A DNA stretch of 64,000 nt from Symbiodinium natans (GCA_905221605.1 CAJNDS010000047.1:372001-436000); one strand, 5' to 3'. Counted from the stretch's first letter, positions 22,666 through 32,169 are shown. Notes: a model not told the origin generated them from the letters alone. Translations and numbers: made by a program.

Positions 22666-23234
22666 TCGAATCCTACCCTACCCACTCCTTGAGCTCTTCT
22701 GCGCCAGTAACAGCTGGTGACACCATGTGTTTTCTTTCTCTCTGCTGTCACCTTCAACGCCACAAGAGCGGGGGAAGTCTCCGCAACTAAACCTTAAATC
22801 CTGATAGTGGGGTTTATCGGGCATTGGATCAGTCTTACCCTAAACCCTAAACCCTAAACCCTAAGATGGGGTCGGGGGATGGGGGTCAGGGGGCATTGTG
22901 TTAAACATACTGCGCAGTGTTCATGAAGCCGAGTCTGAACTGGGCCTGAACCGCTATGAGGAAGCCTTTTTTGGGGTTTAGGGTTTAGGGTTTAGGGTTT
23001 AGGGTTTATCGGAAAACTTTCAAAAAGGGAACCCCCGGACCCGAACACCCAAAACCCTAAACTCTTACAGTTTGGGGTTTGGGGTTTCCCTAGACCGCCG
23101 ACACCCCCCTAAAACCCTAAACCCTAAACCCTAAAGCCTAAACCCCAAGACCTAACCACGCCCCGGCTAAACTGGCCAGAGGTGCTCCAACTCGCGCTCC
23201 CTCTGAGCCTCTGCGAGTTTCGGGTTTGGAATGT

Positions 23235-23468
23235 AAACCCTAAACCCTAAACCCTAAACCCTAAACCCTAAACCCTAAACCCTATAAACCCTAAACCCTA
23301 AACCCTAAACCTAAACCCTATGGCGTGAGTCGCCCCTGCCAGCCCCCCCAACCCCCCACCCCCAACCCCCCCCCCCCCCCCCCGCCCTTCTTCCTGCAGT
23401 ATGGGGGGGGGGGGGGGGGGGTTCTCCTTTTTTTTGTTCATGTAGGGTTTAGGGTTTAGGGTTTAGGG
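23235..23468. other. Telomere-flanked cassette U with poly-C and poly-G
   Basis: CCCTAAA (23,235-23,318), an insert of about 120 bases that includes a poly-C run (about 23,367-23,383) and a poly-G run (about 23,404-23,420), then TTTAGGG (23,442-23,468). Confidence 0.6.
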
Positions 23469-23616
23469 CTGGTTTAAAGGGTTTGGGGGAAGTCTTTGTG
23501 GCTTGGGATCTTGGCTGCAAGAGAAAAGAAGTGCAATACCGTGGCCACGAGCAGGGCACATTTGGGCGCCACCTGTGGTGCAGACCCGTGCTAAACCAAG
23601 TCGGCCTGAAACTGCT

Positions 23617-24660
23617 ATCCTGGTTAAAAGCGGTCTTTCCAAAGTTGCATCTGAGTCTGGTGAAAATTTGTGTCCTTTGGCAGGAAATCTGACAGCGCCT
23701 ACTGCTGTCTTGCAAACCGACACTGTGTGAAAAGTCTTACCTACCCACGATCCCGAAGCGATGAGGATCCTGGTCTCAAGCGGTCTTTCAAAAGTTGCAT
23801 CTGAGTCTGGTGAAAACTTATGTCCTTTGGCGGGAAGTCTGACAGCGCCTACTGCTGAGTCTTGCAAACGCGACACTGTGTGAAAAGTCTTACTTACCCA
23901 CGATCCCGAAGCGCTGAGTGTCCTGGTTAAAAGCGGTCTTTCCAAAGTTGCATCAAGTCTGACAGCGCCTACTGCTGTCTTGCAAACGCGACACTGTGTG
24001 AAAAGTCTTACCTACCCATGACTCCGAAGCGCTGAGCTCTGTCTTGCATACGATGACGCTGGCCCGGCAAACTCAGTGCACGAAACCGGTGTCGGCACCT
24101 GGCACGATTTTGAAGGCATTGGGTTCAGGGTTGACAAAGGGCTTAGAGGTGGGGAAATAGACTACCCCAGCTACCCGAACCCCTGTGTGAAAAGTCTTAC
24201 TTACCCACGCTCCCGAAGCATGTGAAATAAATCTCTGAAGGCATGGGGTTGAGGGTTGACAAAGGGCTTAGAGTCTCAGAGGTTCAGAGAGAGGGGTCTA
24301 GCTACTACCCGAACCCTTGTGTGAAAAGTCTTCCTTACCAACGATCCGGAAACACGCGAATTTCCTGAAGGCATGGGGTTGAGGGAGACAAAGGGCCTAG
24401 AGTATCAGAGGTTCAGAGGTTCGCTTGGGCAGAGAGTGCGGGGGGAGGGGTCTAGCTACCCCAGCTACCTGAACCTCTGTGTGAACAGTCTAACTTACCA
24501 ACGATCCGGAAGCCTGCGAATTCCCTGAAGGCACAGAGATCATTAAGAAATGGCTTCGAGGCTTAAAGTTTTACAGGTTCAGAGATTCGCACCGGGGGGA
24601 GGGGTCTAGCTACCCCAGCTACCCGAACCCCTGAGTGAAAAGTCTCACTTACTTACCAAC
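23617..24660 (-). repeat. Tandem array of about 150-bp units carrying a splice-donor-like core
   Basis: Two full units (23,617-23,766 and 23,767-23,919) and a third shortened one are clearly related. Four further diverged units follow to about 24,660. The best conserved part on the minus strand is GTAAGTAAGACTTTTCACACA, with variants, near 23,740, 23,890, 24,010, 24,200, 24,330, 24,490 and 24,640. It reads like a canonical intron 5' end. A minus-strand frame stays open over the first three units (23,463-23,945), giving a repeated peptide of about 51 residues containing GAVRxPAKGHKFSPDSDAT. The array could be repeated exon-intron pieces or an untranslated satellite. Confidence 0.8.
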
Positions 24661-25052
24661 AGCGACTCCGACCGCCGCATCTGAAACGGCTTTGCGTGGC
24701 ATGGGGTTGAGGGTTGAGGGTTTAGAGGTTCACATGTTCTGGCCCTGGGCCGGGCTTTGCGCGCAGCAGGGGTCGACAACGTCTGTTCAGGCATGGAGGC
24801 CGGACTTCCACAACTTCATGTGAGCTTCTTGGTACCGACGGCCCTCGTCACTCTTCAACCATTCCAGCAGATGACTCTTCATGCTTGACGGTGCCACATT
24901 GCCCTTCCGTCTGTCGTGGGCCAACTCCTTCGACTGGGGCAAAGCTTCCACAATCCTTTGTTGCAATGTACGAACAAGTCATCGTGAGGAGAACAAAAAC
25001 CCGTGACCCAAATTCAGGGTCTGAAATACAACACGTTTTCACGCGCGAACAA

Positions 25053-25757
25053 CTAAGACCTGGGCCCTCCCTTGGTGACCCTCGCAAGTGCAGCTTGGAG
25101 GTTGTCTGGCAATGCTGTGGGAATTGACGCCAAACGATGCTCTCTCAGTATCTGGCGCAGCCTGCCAGCGCCCATCTCAAGGTCTTGCATCCCGCCTGGG
25201 GCCACGAGAGCAACCATATCAGCTGTGGAATGTCCAGGAAAATACTCGTGGAAGCGGCCGCTCTTCTCCAAAGCCCCGCTCTTGTCAAGCACCTGCTGAA
25301 CCACAGGAGTCTTACGGCGCAGCACTTGCTTCCGACTCTGGCACATGCTCTGCATCACGGCTGATTTGAGCAGGTCATCCCTCTCGTTGCCGAGACATGT
25401 CACCAATCCTTGGGCCAGCAACGCCCTGTCCACAGCCTGCGCTGGAGCCAACTGTGCCATGGTGTTGAATTGGTGATGGAGAATCGAGCCGATCCGTTCC
25501 ACCGCAGCTTCCGGAGCCCGGAGCATGCGAAAGCGAAGGAAAGCTCGCGCTGCGTGCCAAGCGGGGCGGCTATCGCGCGTGGGAAGTGCAAAGAACCGCT
25601 TCATCATCACATCTCTGGCCACTGCTGCATAATCTATTTGACATTCGACATCCACAACCATGACCATCTTGGCTGCCACAGAAGCTACTTCTCCAGGCCT
25701 GATGATGGCTCCCTCCTGCGCCAGTTTTGGCGACTTGCCTCTCACTCGCGCTGACCC
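25053..25757 (-). CDS. 3'-terminal exon block of unrecognised gene (25.05-29.15 kb locus)
   Basis: Minus-strand open block of about 230 codons ending at a stop at 25,053. It is rich in Ala, Leu, Arg and Met, with predicted helices and no low complexity, and it contains CQIDYAAVARDVMMKRFFAL and PAWHAARAFLRFRMLRAPEA. No family was recognised. The frame does not continue upstream, because a stop lies just before it. A possible GC-AG intron (donor GCAAGCCAGAC at about 25,834, acceptor GGTCAG at about 25,750) would join it in phase to the next block at 25,773-26,108. This is a reading-frame argument only. Fused to neighbours it would be the C-terminus of a protein of more than 1,000 residues. Confidence 0.5.
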   Translation of the reverse strand, partial: GSARVRGKSPKLAQEGAIIRPGEVASVAAKMVMVVDVECQIDYAAVARDVMMKRFFALPTRDSRPAWHAARAFLRFRMLRAPEAAVERIGSILHHQFNTMAQLAPAQAVDRALLAQGLVTCLGNERDDLLKSAVMQSMCQSRKQVLRRKTPVVQQVLDKSGALEKSGRFHEYFPGHSTADMVALVAPGGMQDLEMGAGRLRQILREHRLASIPTALPDNLQAALARVTKGGPRS

Positions 25758-25834
25758 CTGATGCCCAAAAGCTCAATATACAAGGATTTTTGAAGCAGGC
25801 CAGGCGCAGTCTGCTTCCACGGTAAAGGTGTCTG

Positions 25835-26108
25835 GCTTGCCCGCAACAGAAGCAGAGATCAGCGCAATGATCTTGCAGAGGTCTGCGTGGCCACAGTTCT
25901 TCAAACAGCCTCGTAAAGCCATCAATCCAGCATGAACTTTCAATGGCAACACGACGTACTGTTCCGGCAGGGCCCATTCTTTTGCAGCTTTTCTAACGTC
26001 TGCTGGGACAGAAAGCAAGCCTCTCCACGCCACTCGAAGTCTGCTCACGAAAAGCTTGTATTGCTGGATCAACTCAGCGTCTGGCATATCCCATGTGCGC
26101 CTGCCCAA
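25835..26108 (-). CDS. Exon block, same unrecognised gene
   Basis: Minus-strand open block encoding AELIQQYKLFVSRLRVAWRG and PADVRKAAKEWALPEQYVVL, a helical soluble-looking segment. The frame remains open to 25,773, but the last part (after about 25,834) may be intron, because a GCAAG word there gives an in-phase join to the downstream block. Composition and codon use match the flanking blocks on the same strand. No domain was recognised. Confidence 0.45.
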
Positions 26109-26178
26109 GCGACAAGAAACGTCCCCAAGCCCGAAAGCAGCCGTGATACCATTTTTAGGAGCTCAACCCTTATAAACC

Positions 26179-27459
26179 CTATTTCTTTGGACAAAAAAGA
26201 AAAACACGATCACGTATGATCAAGGCCCGCCTGACAACGTCAAATTCTTCCTTCTCAGGCCACGCGGTCTCTTTCAGCATGGGCTTCATCTCTTTGCAAA
26301 AAGCCAGAAAGTCGTTGCACTGCTGTTGGGTCGGTCGATCAAGAAGGACCTTGTGCCAATCGAAAGCACGCAAGCCGAGACCCAGCACTCGCTGCATGTC
26401 ATCATTGACGCCGACGTCGCCCTGCATTTCTGACACTTCGAAATGCAAAGCCTCCAACATTTGCACTGCATGGGACAAAGCAGCACTGATGTCATTGCTC
26501 ACCTGATACACGCCCTCTGGCACCATGCAACGCGAATACTCTGTCAAGTGCTGCCTGAAAAAAGGGACTGCGGGCGGGTCCCCAGGCTTGGCCGTGGGCT
26601 TTGGGAGCATGATCTTGTCTGACTTGCTGTGGATCTGCGCTCGAGGTCCAGAACACTCGCCTGCGACATCCTTGGAATCAAGAGTCCACAGTGGCACATT
26701 CACTTGCACACGCCGTCCAGTCGCATGCGACCGGAGTGTCAAGGGCGCCTTATTGGCTTTCAAGGAAGCTCTGCTGCCTCCTCTGAGCAAAAACTGATTG
26801 CGGCGTTCACACTGGCAGTGTGGCCCCAAGGTCTGGCGCGAGTCATCAGGACTTTCAGTGGTCTGCAGAACGCAGCTCTGGAACTTCGCAGGCACTTTGT
26901 AGATCATCTCCATGATGCCCCGAAGCACGCCTGGCGCCAGGCGCGCAGCTGCTGTGTACCGCAAAGCTGCCAGAAGTCTGACAACATCACCAGGCCCAAC
27001 GTGTTGGCGGATCAACGTTGCGACCCGAACCATTTTCTCAGTGTCTCGCAAAGCCTGAGCGTGCTCCTTGAGCTGCTTCAGAGTCTTGTTGGCTAAGCCC
27101 TCGATGTCCTGGACCTCAACAGCCTTCTGCGCCATAAGAGTAAAAGGTACCATGACCTTGGGCACCACCTCTTCAAACGCAAGGGCGAAACAGACAAAAG
27201 CCACATTCGTCAGCCGTCGTCCAACACTGTAGAGCATGTGCAGTGGTGTCTTGCCGTGGCCAGTGTGTTTCCATGATAATTTGGCGTGCATTGCAGCCAC
27301 CACTGACTTAAAGTTTTTCATGAGGCCCATGTGAAAATAACTGAAGAAACGGGTGCCTCCGGGAGTTCGCAGAGATGGCTTTGCCAGTCCCAGAAAATCT
27401 GCAGTGCCGCGCAATAGAGCCTGGGCTGACTGACGCCGGGCGGTTAGAAGGTGAAACAA
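26179..27459 (-). CDS. Large exon block (about 425 codons), unrecognised, central part of the 25-29 kb gene
   Basis: This minus-strand block is open for 426 codons and is among the longest in the window, which by itself supports coding. It contains FFSYFHMGLMKNFKSVVAAM (near residue 38), a helical stretch, RQHVGPGDVVRLLAALRYTA, and ends FDVVRRALIIRDRVFLFCPKK. No known domain was identified. No ATG marks its 5' end, and the frame simply opens at 27,459. Just upstream at 27,470 is a canonical donor GTAAGA after the block 27,471-27,771, so the two are likely exons of one gene. The block contains several in-frame copies of the YCAGAC word, for example one encoding Ser-Asp near 26,617. Confidence 0.6.
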   Translation of the reverse strand: MFHLLTARRQSAQALLRGTADFLGLAKPSLRTPGGTRFFSYFHMGLMKNFKSVVAAMHAKLSWKHTGHGKTPLHMLYSVGRRLTNVAFVCFALAFEEVVPKVMVPFTLMAQKAVEVQDIEGLANKTLKQLKEHAQALRDTEKMVRVATLIRQHVGPGDVVRLLAALRYTAAARLAPGVLRGIMEMIYKVPAKFQSCVLQTTESPDDSRQTLGPHCQCERRNQFLLRGGSRASLKANKAPLTLRSHATGRRVQVNVPLWTLDSKDVAGECSGPRAQIHSKSDKIMLPKPTAKPGDPPAVPFFRQHLTEYSRCMVPEGVYQVSNDISAALSHAVQMLEALHFEVSEMQGDVGVNDDMQRVLGLGLRAFDWHKVLLDRPTQQQCNDFLAFCKEMKPMLKETAWPEKEEFDVVRRALIIRDRVFLFCPKK

Positions 27460-27469
27460 ATTCTTGTCT

Positions 27470-27771
27470 TACCATAGGCAGCCTACACGGATTGCGACAA
27501 CGAATGCTGGGGCCCAAGAAGCTTTTCCATCACCCATGCAGAACAACTTGTCCAGGACTTGCACCAGGTCAGACAGTTCGGCCGCGGCCGGCACATTCCG
27601 CATGGCCCTGTCGCACGCAGAGTTTTCTCGGTGCATCAGGCCCCACTCTGTCATAACGGGCGCAGCCCAACACGCAGAGTCTGGGAAAATGTCTTGCCAC
27701 AGAAGCTCTGCGCAGGAGGAAGAGCTATGCCTGTGCCTGGGCCCACCAGCCGCTATTGCCCCATCCCCCAC
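27470..27771 (-). CDS. Exon block upstream of the 426-codon block
   Basis: Minus-strand open block with AAPVMTEWGLMHRENSACDR and ELSDLVQVLDKLFCMGDG. It runs into GTAAGA at its 3' side, a canonical 5' splice site, followed by a stop. The phase of the join to the next block could not be settled. No family was recognised. Confidence 0.4.
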
Positions 27772-27887
27772 AATGATGGAAGCGGATTGGCGAAGGCGTT
27801 TCCTTGGCTGACTTCTGATCCCCTCCTAAAAGTTTAACTTTTAAGCTCCTTCTTTTCGGTTCTTCAACAACCCAAAAGGTTAAAGTC

Positions 27888-28310
27888 CTAAGAGCCAGCC
27901 AGAAGAAGGCCAAGTTTCATGCTCAGGTCTGACGGGTGCTTTCCTAGCACCTCAAGCGCCAGCTGCTTCATGTTCAAACCTGTGTGATCGCCCAAACCCA
28001 AGGATTTAGCACCGATCATGGGTGTCAACAGCTGGCCCGAATGCGGGCTCACCAGCTGCAAACTGACAACCAAGACGGATTCTCGTCTGGCAAAGGAGTT
28101 TCGGCCCAAAGCCATTCCATCCATCATGATAGCGAAGTCTGACGCAATGTCCAGGCCTGGTAGCCGGGTCTCCAGGTCTAGAGTGTCCATGCACTGCAGA
28201 GCACGTGCGGCAAAAAACTCTATCTCGGCACACATCGCGCGACTCTTAGGCAGCTGGCCCAAATCGACGCCTCTGCGAGCATTGCGTTCCTCACATCCAC
28301 AGACGAACAA
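27888..28310 (-). CDS. Exon block, possible nuclease/transposase-like core
   Basis: Minus-strand block of 140 codons. It contains ASDFAIMMDGMALGR and VLVVSLQLVSPHSGQLLTPM, followed by LGLGDHTGLNMKQLALEVLG. The Asp-Gly word after a hydrophobic strand, then a second strand and a helical segment, resembles the start of an RNase-H-fold transposase core. This is only a fold-level impression. No second or third catalytic residue could be assigned. It lies between the ATG-starting block at 28,440-29,153 and the downstream exons. An alternative is an unrelated lineage-specific protein. Confidence 0.4.
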   Translation of the reverse strand: MFVCGCEERNARRGVDLGQLPKSRAMCAEIEFFAARALQCMDTLDLETRLPGLDIASDFAIMMDGMALGRNSFARRESVLVVSLQLVSPHSGQLLTPMIGAKSLGLGDHTGLNMKQLALEVLGKHPSDLSMKLGLLLAGS

Positions 28311-28439
28311 ACCAAGGAACCCTCAACCCCAAACCCGAAACCCTGAACCCTAAACCCTAAAGCCATGTATTCCTGACCCTCTCACCCCTAACTTTAACAA
28401 AGCACAAGCTCGAACAAAGAAAGTGAAGTCCTATTCCTG

Positions 28440-29153
28440 TCAAGACTCAGCGTCACGTTCGAAGGCCTGAAAGGTTCTGCCCTCGCAGGCGTTGCTGAGG
28501 GCGATATCTACCAGGTTTCGTAGGGCAAAGTCTTGCGTGACGTCCACAATGCCTTTGTCTGGCTGGTCCTCCTTCTTGTCATGCGTCTGACTGGACTGGC
28601 TGCGTTCACCTTCATTCGGAACAGCAGCTGGAGCATTTGTCTTGCAGCTCACAGGGGCCGGGAACTCCATCTTCTTGATGCGGTCAAAAGAAGACTGGCT
28701 CACGCCAGTGAGCCCTGCTGCTACCTTCGTTTTCAAAGAAGTGCTGTGCGACTTTCGCGTCGGCAAGAAGGGAAGAATCTCTCGCAATATGTTCACAGGA
28801 AGCGTCTCTACGTTGGCAAGTACATTTGCCAGGACCACTTTGCACTGAATGTTTAAAGGCAGCGTGGATGTTACATAAGCACCACAATTCATCCCACGAG
28901 TCCATACCCCAGGCTCCTCAGTCTGGCCAGGGCAGTCGGTACATTCATCGACATCGACATCAACCATGCTTTCCAAAATCGCCCCATCCTGCTCGCTGCA
29001 TTCCGGTTCCAACTGGATGACATCAGCTGTCAGGTCCAGGTCCGGGTCTTGCGGCTGGACAAGAGGAGAGCCGGTAGGCCACGACAGAGTCATGGAACTC
29101 GCATCTGACATGGCAGCAGCATCCTCCACTTCCAGCGAAATTGGCGGATCCAT
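28440..29153 (-). CDS. 5' exon block with ATG, acidic N-terminus, unrecognised product
   Basis: Minus-strand frame of 237 codons starting at a true ATG (29,153) and ending at a stop at 28,440. The first 100 residues are acidic and rich in Asp, Glu, Ser and Pro (DVDVDECTDCPGQTEEPGVW). The middle contains LPVNILREILPFLPTRKSHS and TSFxRIKK-like basic helix text. The tail is charged. A GCAAGAC near 28,640 and a GTCAGAC near 28,584 may be real splice sites or copies of the coding-strand heptamer. I take this as the start of the 25-29 kb gene, but it could be a complete single-exon gene. Confidence 0.55.
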   Translation of the reverse strand: MDPPISLEVEDAAAMSDASSMTLSWPTGSPLVQPQDPDLDLTADVIQLEPECSEQDGAILESMVDVDVDECTDCPGQTEEPGVWTRGMNCGAYVTSTLPLNIQCKVVLANVLANVETLPVNILREILPFLPTRKSHSTSLKTKVAAGLTGVSQSSFDRIKKMEFPAPVSCKTNAPAAVPNEGERSQSSQTHDKKEDQPDKGIVDVTQDFALRNLVDIALSNACEGRTFQAFERDAES

Positions 29154-29159
29154 TCTCGC

Positions 29160-30640
29160 AGCCTACTGACGGCCCTTACACATGAATCCGAATCTCAAAT
29201 GCATGCCTGGTTGCCTGCAGGAGTCTAGCAGAACTACCGAAATTCTTCGTTTATTATAAGTTCAGGAAAGCCACGTCTGTCTGAAACAGCTTCGGCAATG
29301 TTGCAATGCGAATGCACAGTGACACAGCCCCTGCCACACTTCACTCGGAACCCAACCGCATCCCGTTCCCAAAGCGCCACTCCAAAACCTTCCCAGATGC
29401 AGTTTGCAAGCGTGCTGGGATGCACAGTCCGGTGTCGCAGACGTCTTGCGTTGCAGCAGAGACGTGTTCAATGCTCGCGGCCTGGGCAAGCGGCCAGCAA
29501 GCAGAAAGCTCCATGATGGGGAAGGCGAGGCGTGCTATGAGGAGGTGGGCCGATGCATCGCACGAGAGTGAACCTGGACCACGCGCCCTGCAACCCAAAC
29601 CCTTCCCCAAATTAGCCGGAGCACAGCCGCCAACTCGAAATCCCACGCGTGCCTGCTGTAAGGGGCGAAAAACCTGAACTCACGCACAACCAAACTTTGG
29701 ATGACTCTAAACCCTTTCAACCCAGGTTCCTCTCAAAAATGCTGGGGGCCACGACGAAAAACAGATAGAAAAGATGCACCCTAAACCCAAGAAACACCCT
29801 GAACCCCAAAGCCTAAACCCGAAACCCTAAACCCTAAACCCCACACCCTCTGAGGTGCCCGGCTGACCCAGTGGAAGCCCAGCTCCCAAGTTGTACTCCT
29901 TGGACCCGGAACTGTTGCTTTGCGTATGTTTAGAGGGCCTTCGGAGGGGTTTTCGGGGTTTTCGGGGTTTTAGGGTTTAGGGTTTAGGGTTTTCGGTTGC
30001 TGGGTTTTAGGCCTGGTTTCTTTTTTTTGGTCCCAAGGGCGGGGGGGGGGGGGGGGGGGTTGGGGATTAGGGAGGTTGAGCACAAAACCCTAACCCTAAA
30101 CCCAAACCCTAAACCCTAACCCTAAACCCTAGAAACTAAGGGAATCACGCACTGTTCGGGCACTGGGCTTCTGAGGAGGGGCCCAGTCTGGGTGTCTGAA
30201 GTCTACCCTGTGTGACATCATTCACTACGCAAATGCTTGAATCATTGGCGGTCGAACGGGGAAAGCTGGGCAACCGGCCTTGATGGCAACCCGATGCGCC
30301 GTGGCCTGGGCAAGCAGGGGGCAGCGCTTTCTGGGCCTGGGCCTGGGCCTGTATAGTTATAGAGTGTTTGTTATTCATGAGCAGGCAGTCTGGCAGTTCG
30401 ATGCATGCCCACTGGCATCACCCTTTCTGTTCTCAATCTCAGCAGAAGCGGCCATCGCAAATCAAGGTTGGTAATCCAGAGCCCACGCTTTTTACTGGTA
30501 ACTAGCTGGTAATGCTACTGTCTATCCTGTGTCTGTGTCTACGGTGCCACGTGAGCTCAGGATCACGGAAGATTTCTGTGTCACTGTCTGACAAAACGAC
30601 ACTATAGCAGTCTGGCTTCAAGAAGCTACTACCATTCAGT
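29160..30640. other. Intergenic interval with one diverged telomere-flanked unit
   Basis: No gene is supported. CCCTAAA words at 29,815-29,846 and TTTAGGG at 29,969-29,990 flank about 100 unique bases. TTTTCGGGG words near 29,950 and a poly-G run (about 30,040-30,058) follow. Short open frames in 29,234-29,720 lack coding character. Confidence 0.6.
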
Positions 30641-31115
30641 TCTGGATGTCTGAATCTGCTGCGGGCTCCACCCCTGGCGGTGTCTTGCGTTTCTTGTTGG
30701 CATCTCCCAGACTCTTCTCCAGCTTCTGGCAATGCTGTTTCATGTGCTCAAGGCGAGTCTCGGTCTCCAGGATGTCGTTCTTCAGGAAATCGATGCGCTC
30801 CTTCACGTCTTGGTCATGAATTTTTTGTAAGATGTCTGGCACTTGCATCGTCTCAACCACGTTGACGACAATCGTGATGCCTGCCTGGCCTACCACGGGC
30901 GGGCAGTTGGTCGGCTGTGCGAACCAGAACTCCTTGGCTGGCATCCCTGCTGCATGAAAGGCTCTTGAACAACCTTGTCTTGTCAAGTGTCGCTCCTTGC
31001 TAACGTGGGTGCTAAATGGCCAAGCATCTGACAGGGGCGAATCGTTGATGCCCACAAAGGTCATCTTGGATGGATTGTCGGACCCCAGAACGTTGAACTG
31101 AATCCTTGGTCGGCC
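30636..31115 (-). CDS. 3' exon with C-terminal coiled coil
   Basis: The minus-strand frame ends at a stop at 30,636. The convincing part (below about 31,115) reads RIQFNVLGSDNPSKMTFVGI, then a Cys-containing segment. It finishes with a long charged helix (KIHDQDVKERIDFLKNDILE and LEHMKQHCQKLEKSLGDANK) with coiled-coil spacing. The upper part of the same frame (31,115-31,385) overlaps a better coding frame and is probably not translated. CTGCAG near 31,140 is a candidate acceptor. No family was recognised. Confidence 0.5.
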   Translation of the reverse strand, partial: GRPRIQFNVLGSDNPSKMTFVGINDSPLSDAWPFSTHVSKERHLTRQGCSRAFHAAGMPAKEFWFAQPTNCPPVVGQAGITIVVNVVETMQVPDILQKIHDQDVKERIDFLKNDILETETRLEHMKQHCQKLEKSLGDANKKRKTPPGVEPAADSDIQN

Positions 31116-31168
31116 CAGGCCATGAACAGCACATCCTGCAGGCGCGCACGCACACAGACGCCTACCTC

Positions 31169-31645
31169 TCAGATGAGAACAGACCTGCCGAGACACGAGT
31201 TCTCCGAGCCCTTGTCTGTCACCCATGCCAACATCGCCAACGTGGAAGGCTGGTGCCAGAACATCCGCCATGGTTTTTGGACGAAGCCAGCCGGCTTCAC
31301 CCGGACGTGGCGTTTCACCAGCAGCGACGTCCGCTGGTACACTTGGTCTTGCGCAGGGCTGAACCAGCGCAATGCAGTCTGGCACAAATCTTGCGGCAAG
31401 CTCAGATCCGAAGAGATGGTAGCGCTCAAAAGCACGCAGCGCTCAAGATTTTCCTTGTTGCTCAAATCCAACATGGGAATGCTGAGCGACTCTCCGTCCT
31501 GCAAGATTTTGGCCCCCTGCTTCTGACACAGCACCTGCAAATTTTCCGTCAACTTCAAGACGTGGAACTTTGTGCATGTCAACACCGTGGCCGAGTTCGA
31601 GGAGGGGTCTGGCCGAAATTTGCCCAAGTTCTCGGACAGGTTCAC
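31169..31645 (-). CDS. Exon block upstream of the coiled-coil exon
   Basis: Minus-strand open block of 158 codons containing VLTCTKFHVLKLTENLQVLC, SIPMLDLSNKENLERCVLLS and ALRWFSPAQDQVYQRTSLLV. It looks like a globular domain with alternating strands and helices. It ends in a GT-containing region at about 31,185 and likely splices to the block below. The family is unknown. The plus-strand frames here are shadows. Confidence 0.5.
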   Translation of the reverse strand: MNLSENLGKFRPDPSSNSATVLTCTKFHVLKLTENLQVLCQKQGAKILQDGESLSIPMLDLSNKENLERCVLLSATISSDLSLPQDLCQTALRWFSPAQDQVYQRTSLLVKRHVRVKPAGFVQKPWRMFWHQPSTLAMLAWVTDKGSENSCLGRSVLI

Positions 31646-31694
31646 GCCGAACCTTGGACAGAGAACGATGAAGGGAAGATTATCTAGCTGCTAG

Positions 31695-31898
31695 CTAAGC
31701 TCTGCGGTGAGTCTGCATTACTGTACATCGAGCGCGTTCCTGCTTCTGAGGGCTGCGGTCAAGGCGCTCGCGGCCGCGCCACTTCATGAAAGACTTGACG
31801 GCGCCCTCGAGGGTCGGCTTCAAGACAAGGTGTCGAAGGATAGGGGTGGCCAAGTCAGCCTCAGGCGACCACACAGTGAAGTACTCAGCGGCTGTCAT
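31695..31898 (-). CDS. Possible small exon
   Basis: Short minus-strand block: MTAAEYFTVWSPEADLATPI then LRHLVLKPTLEGAVKSFMKW and a basic tail. Its amphipathic pattern and its position on the same strand just upstream of the previous block suggest an exon of the same gene. Boundaries are not resolved. Confidence 0.35.
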   Translation of the reverse strand: MTAAEYFTVWSPEADLATPILRHLVLKPTLEGAVKSFMKWRGRERLDRSPQKQERARCTVMQTHRRA

Positions 31899-32169
31899 GG
31901 TCGGTCACAAGGCAATATTGAACACGAGCTTGGGGATCGATGCTGGCAGCGGTCTGTCAGGGCCCAGATTGCTGCAACATTGGTGAAGGCTCACGAATGG
32001 AAGCTGCGAGATCTTGCGACCTTCTGACGCGCCAGCGCCCCCAGTAACACAATGCAACGCAACTGCTGACGCGTGACGGGCCCCCAGGTTTGTCTCTCCT
32101 TCGCTCCCGTGTGCACAGCTTGAGGGGTTGTTGCTGCTGCAGACTGTGCTGTGGTGTCAGCACGAGCCC

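Larger units (their letters stand above)
1..23480. repeat. Mosaic of interstitial telomeric repeats (TTTAGGG/CCCTAAA)
   Basis: Almost every 100-500 bases carry runs of the heptamer TTTAGGG or its complement, from single copies to more than 30 units, in both orientations, interleaved with short unique segments. Degenerate copies (CCCGAAA, CCCCAAA, TCTAGGG, TTTGGGG) fill much of the rest. The heptamer is the telomere repeat of dinoflagellates, plants and several other algae. Arrays are far too numerous and too often inverted to be one chromosome end. The block is therefore subtelomeric or an internal region rich in telomere-derived DNA. Apart from the features listed separately, no gene is supported here. 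Confidence 0.95.

Noticed and set aside
22655-22690. GGTTCGAATCC resembling a tRNA T-loop
   Set aside because: The flanks are TTTAGGG repeat on one side and give at most a 4-bp stem. No anticodon or D-arm could be folded upstream.
1-23480. Native chromosome-end telomere
   Set aside because: Arrays occur in both orientations throughout and the window edges are not pure array, so this is interstitial or subtelomeric, not a terminal tract.
23617-24660. CRISPR array
   Set aside because: Repeats are about 150 bp, diverged and contiguous, without unique spacers of constant size. The context is eukaryotic.
31106-31687. 193-codon plus-strand frame
   Set aside because: The opposite minus-strand block has more balanced composition, the strand of all its neighbours and a downstream exon. 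The plus frame is His/Arg/Gln-rich as expected for a shadow.
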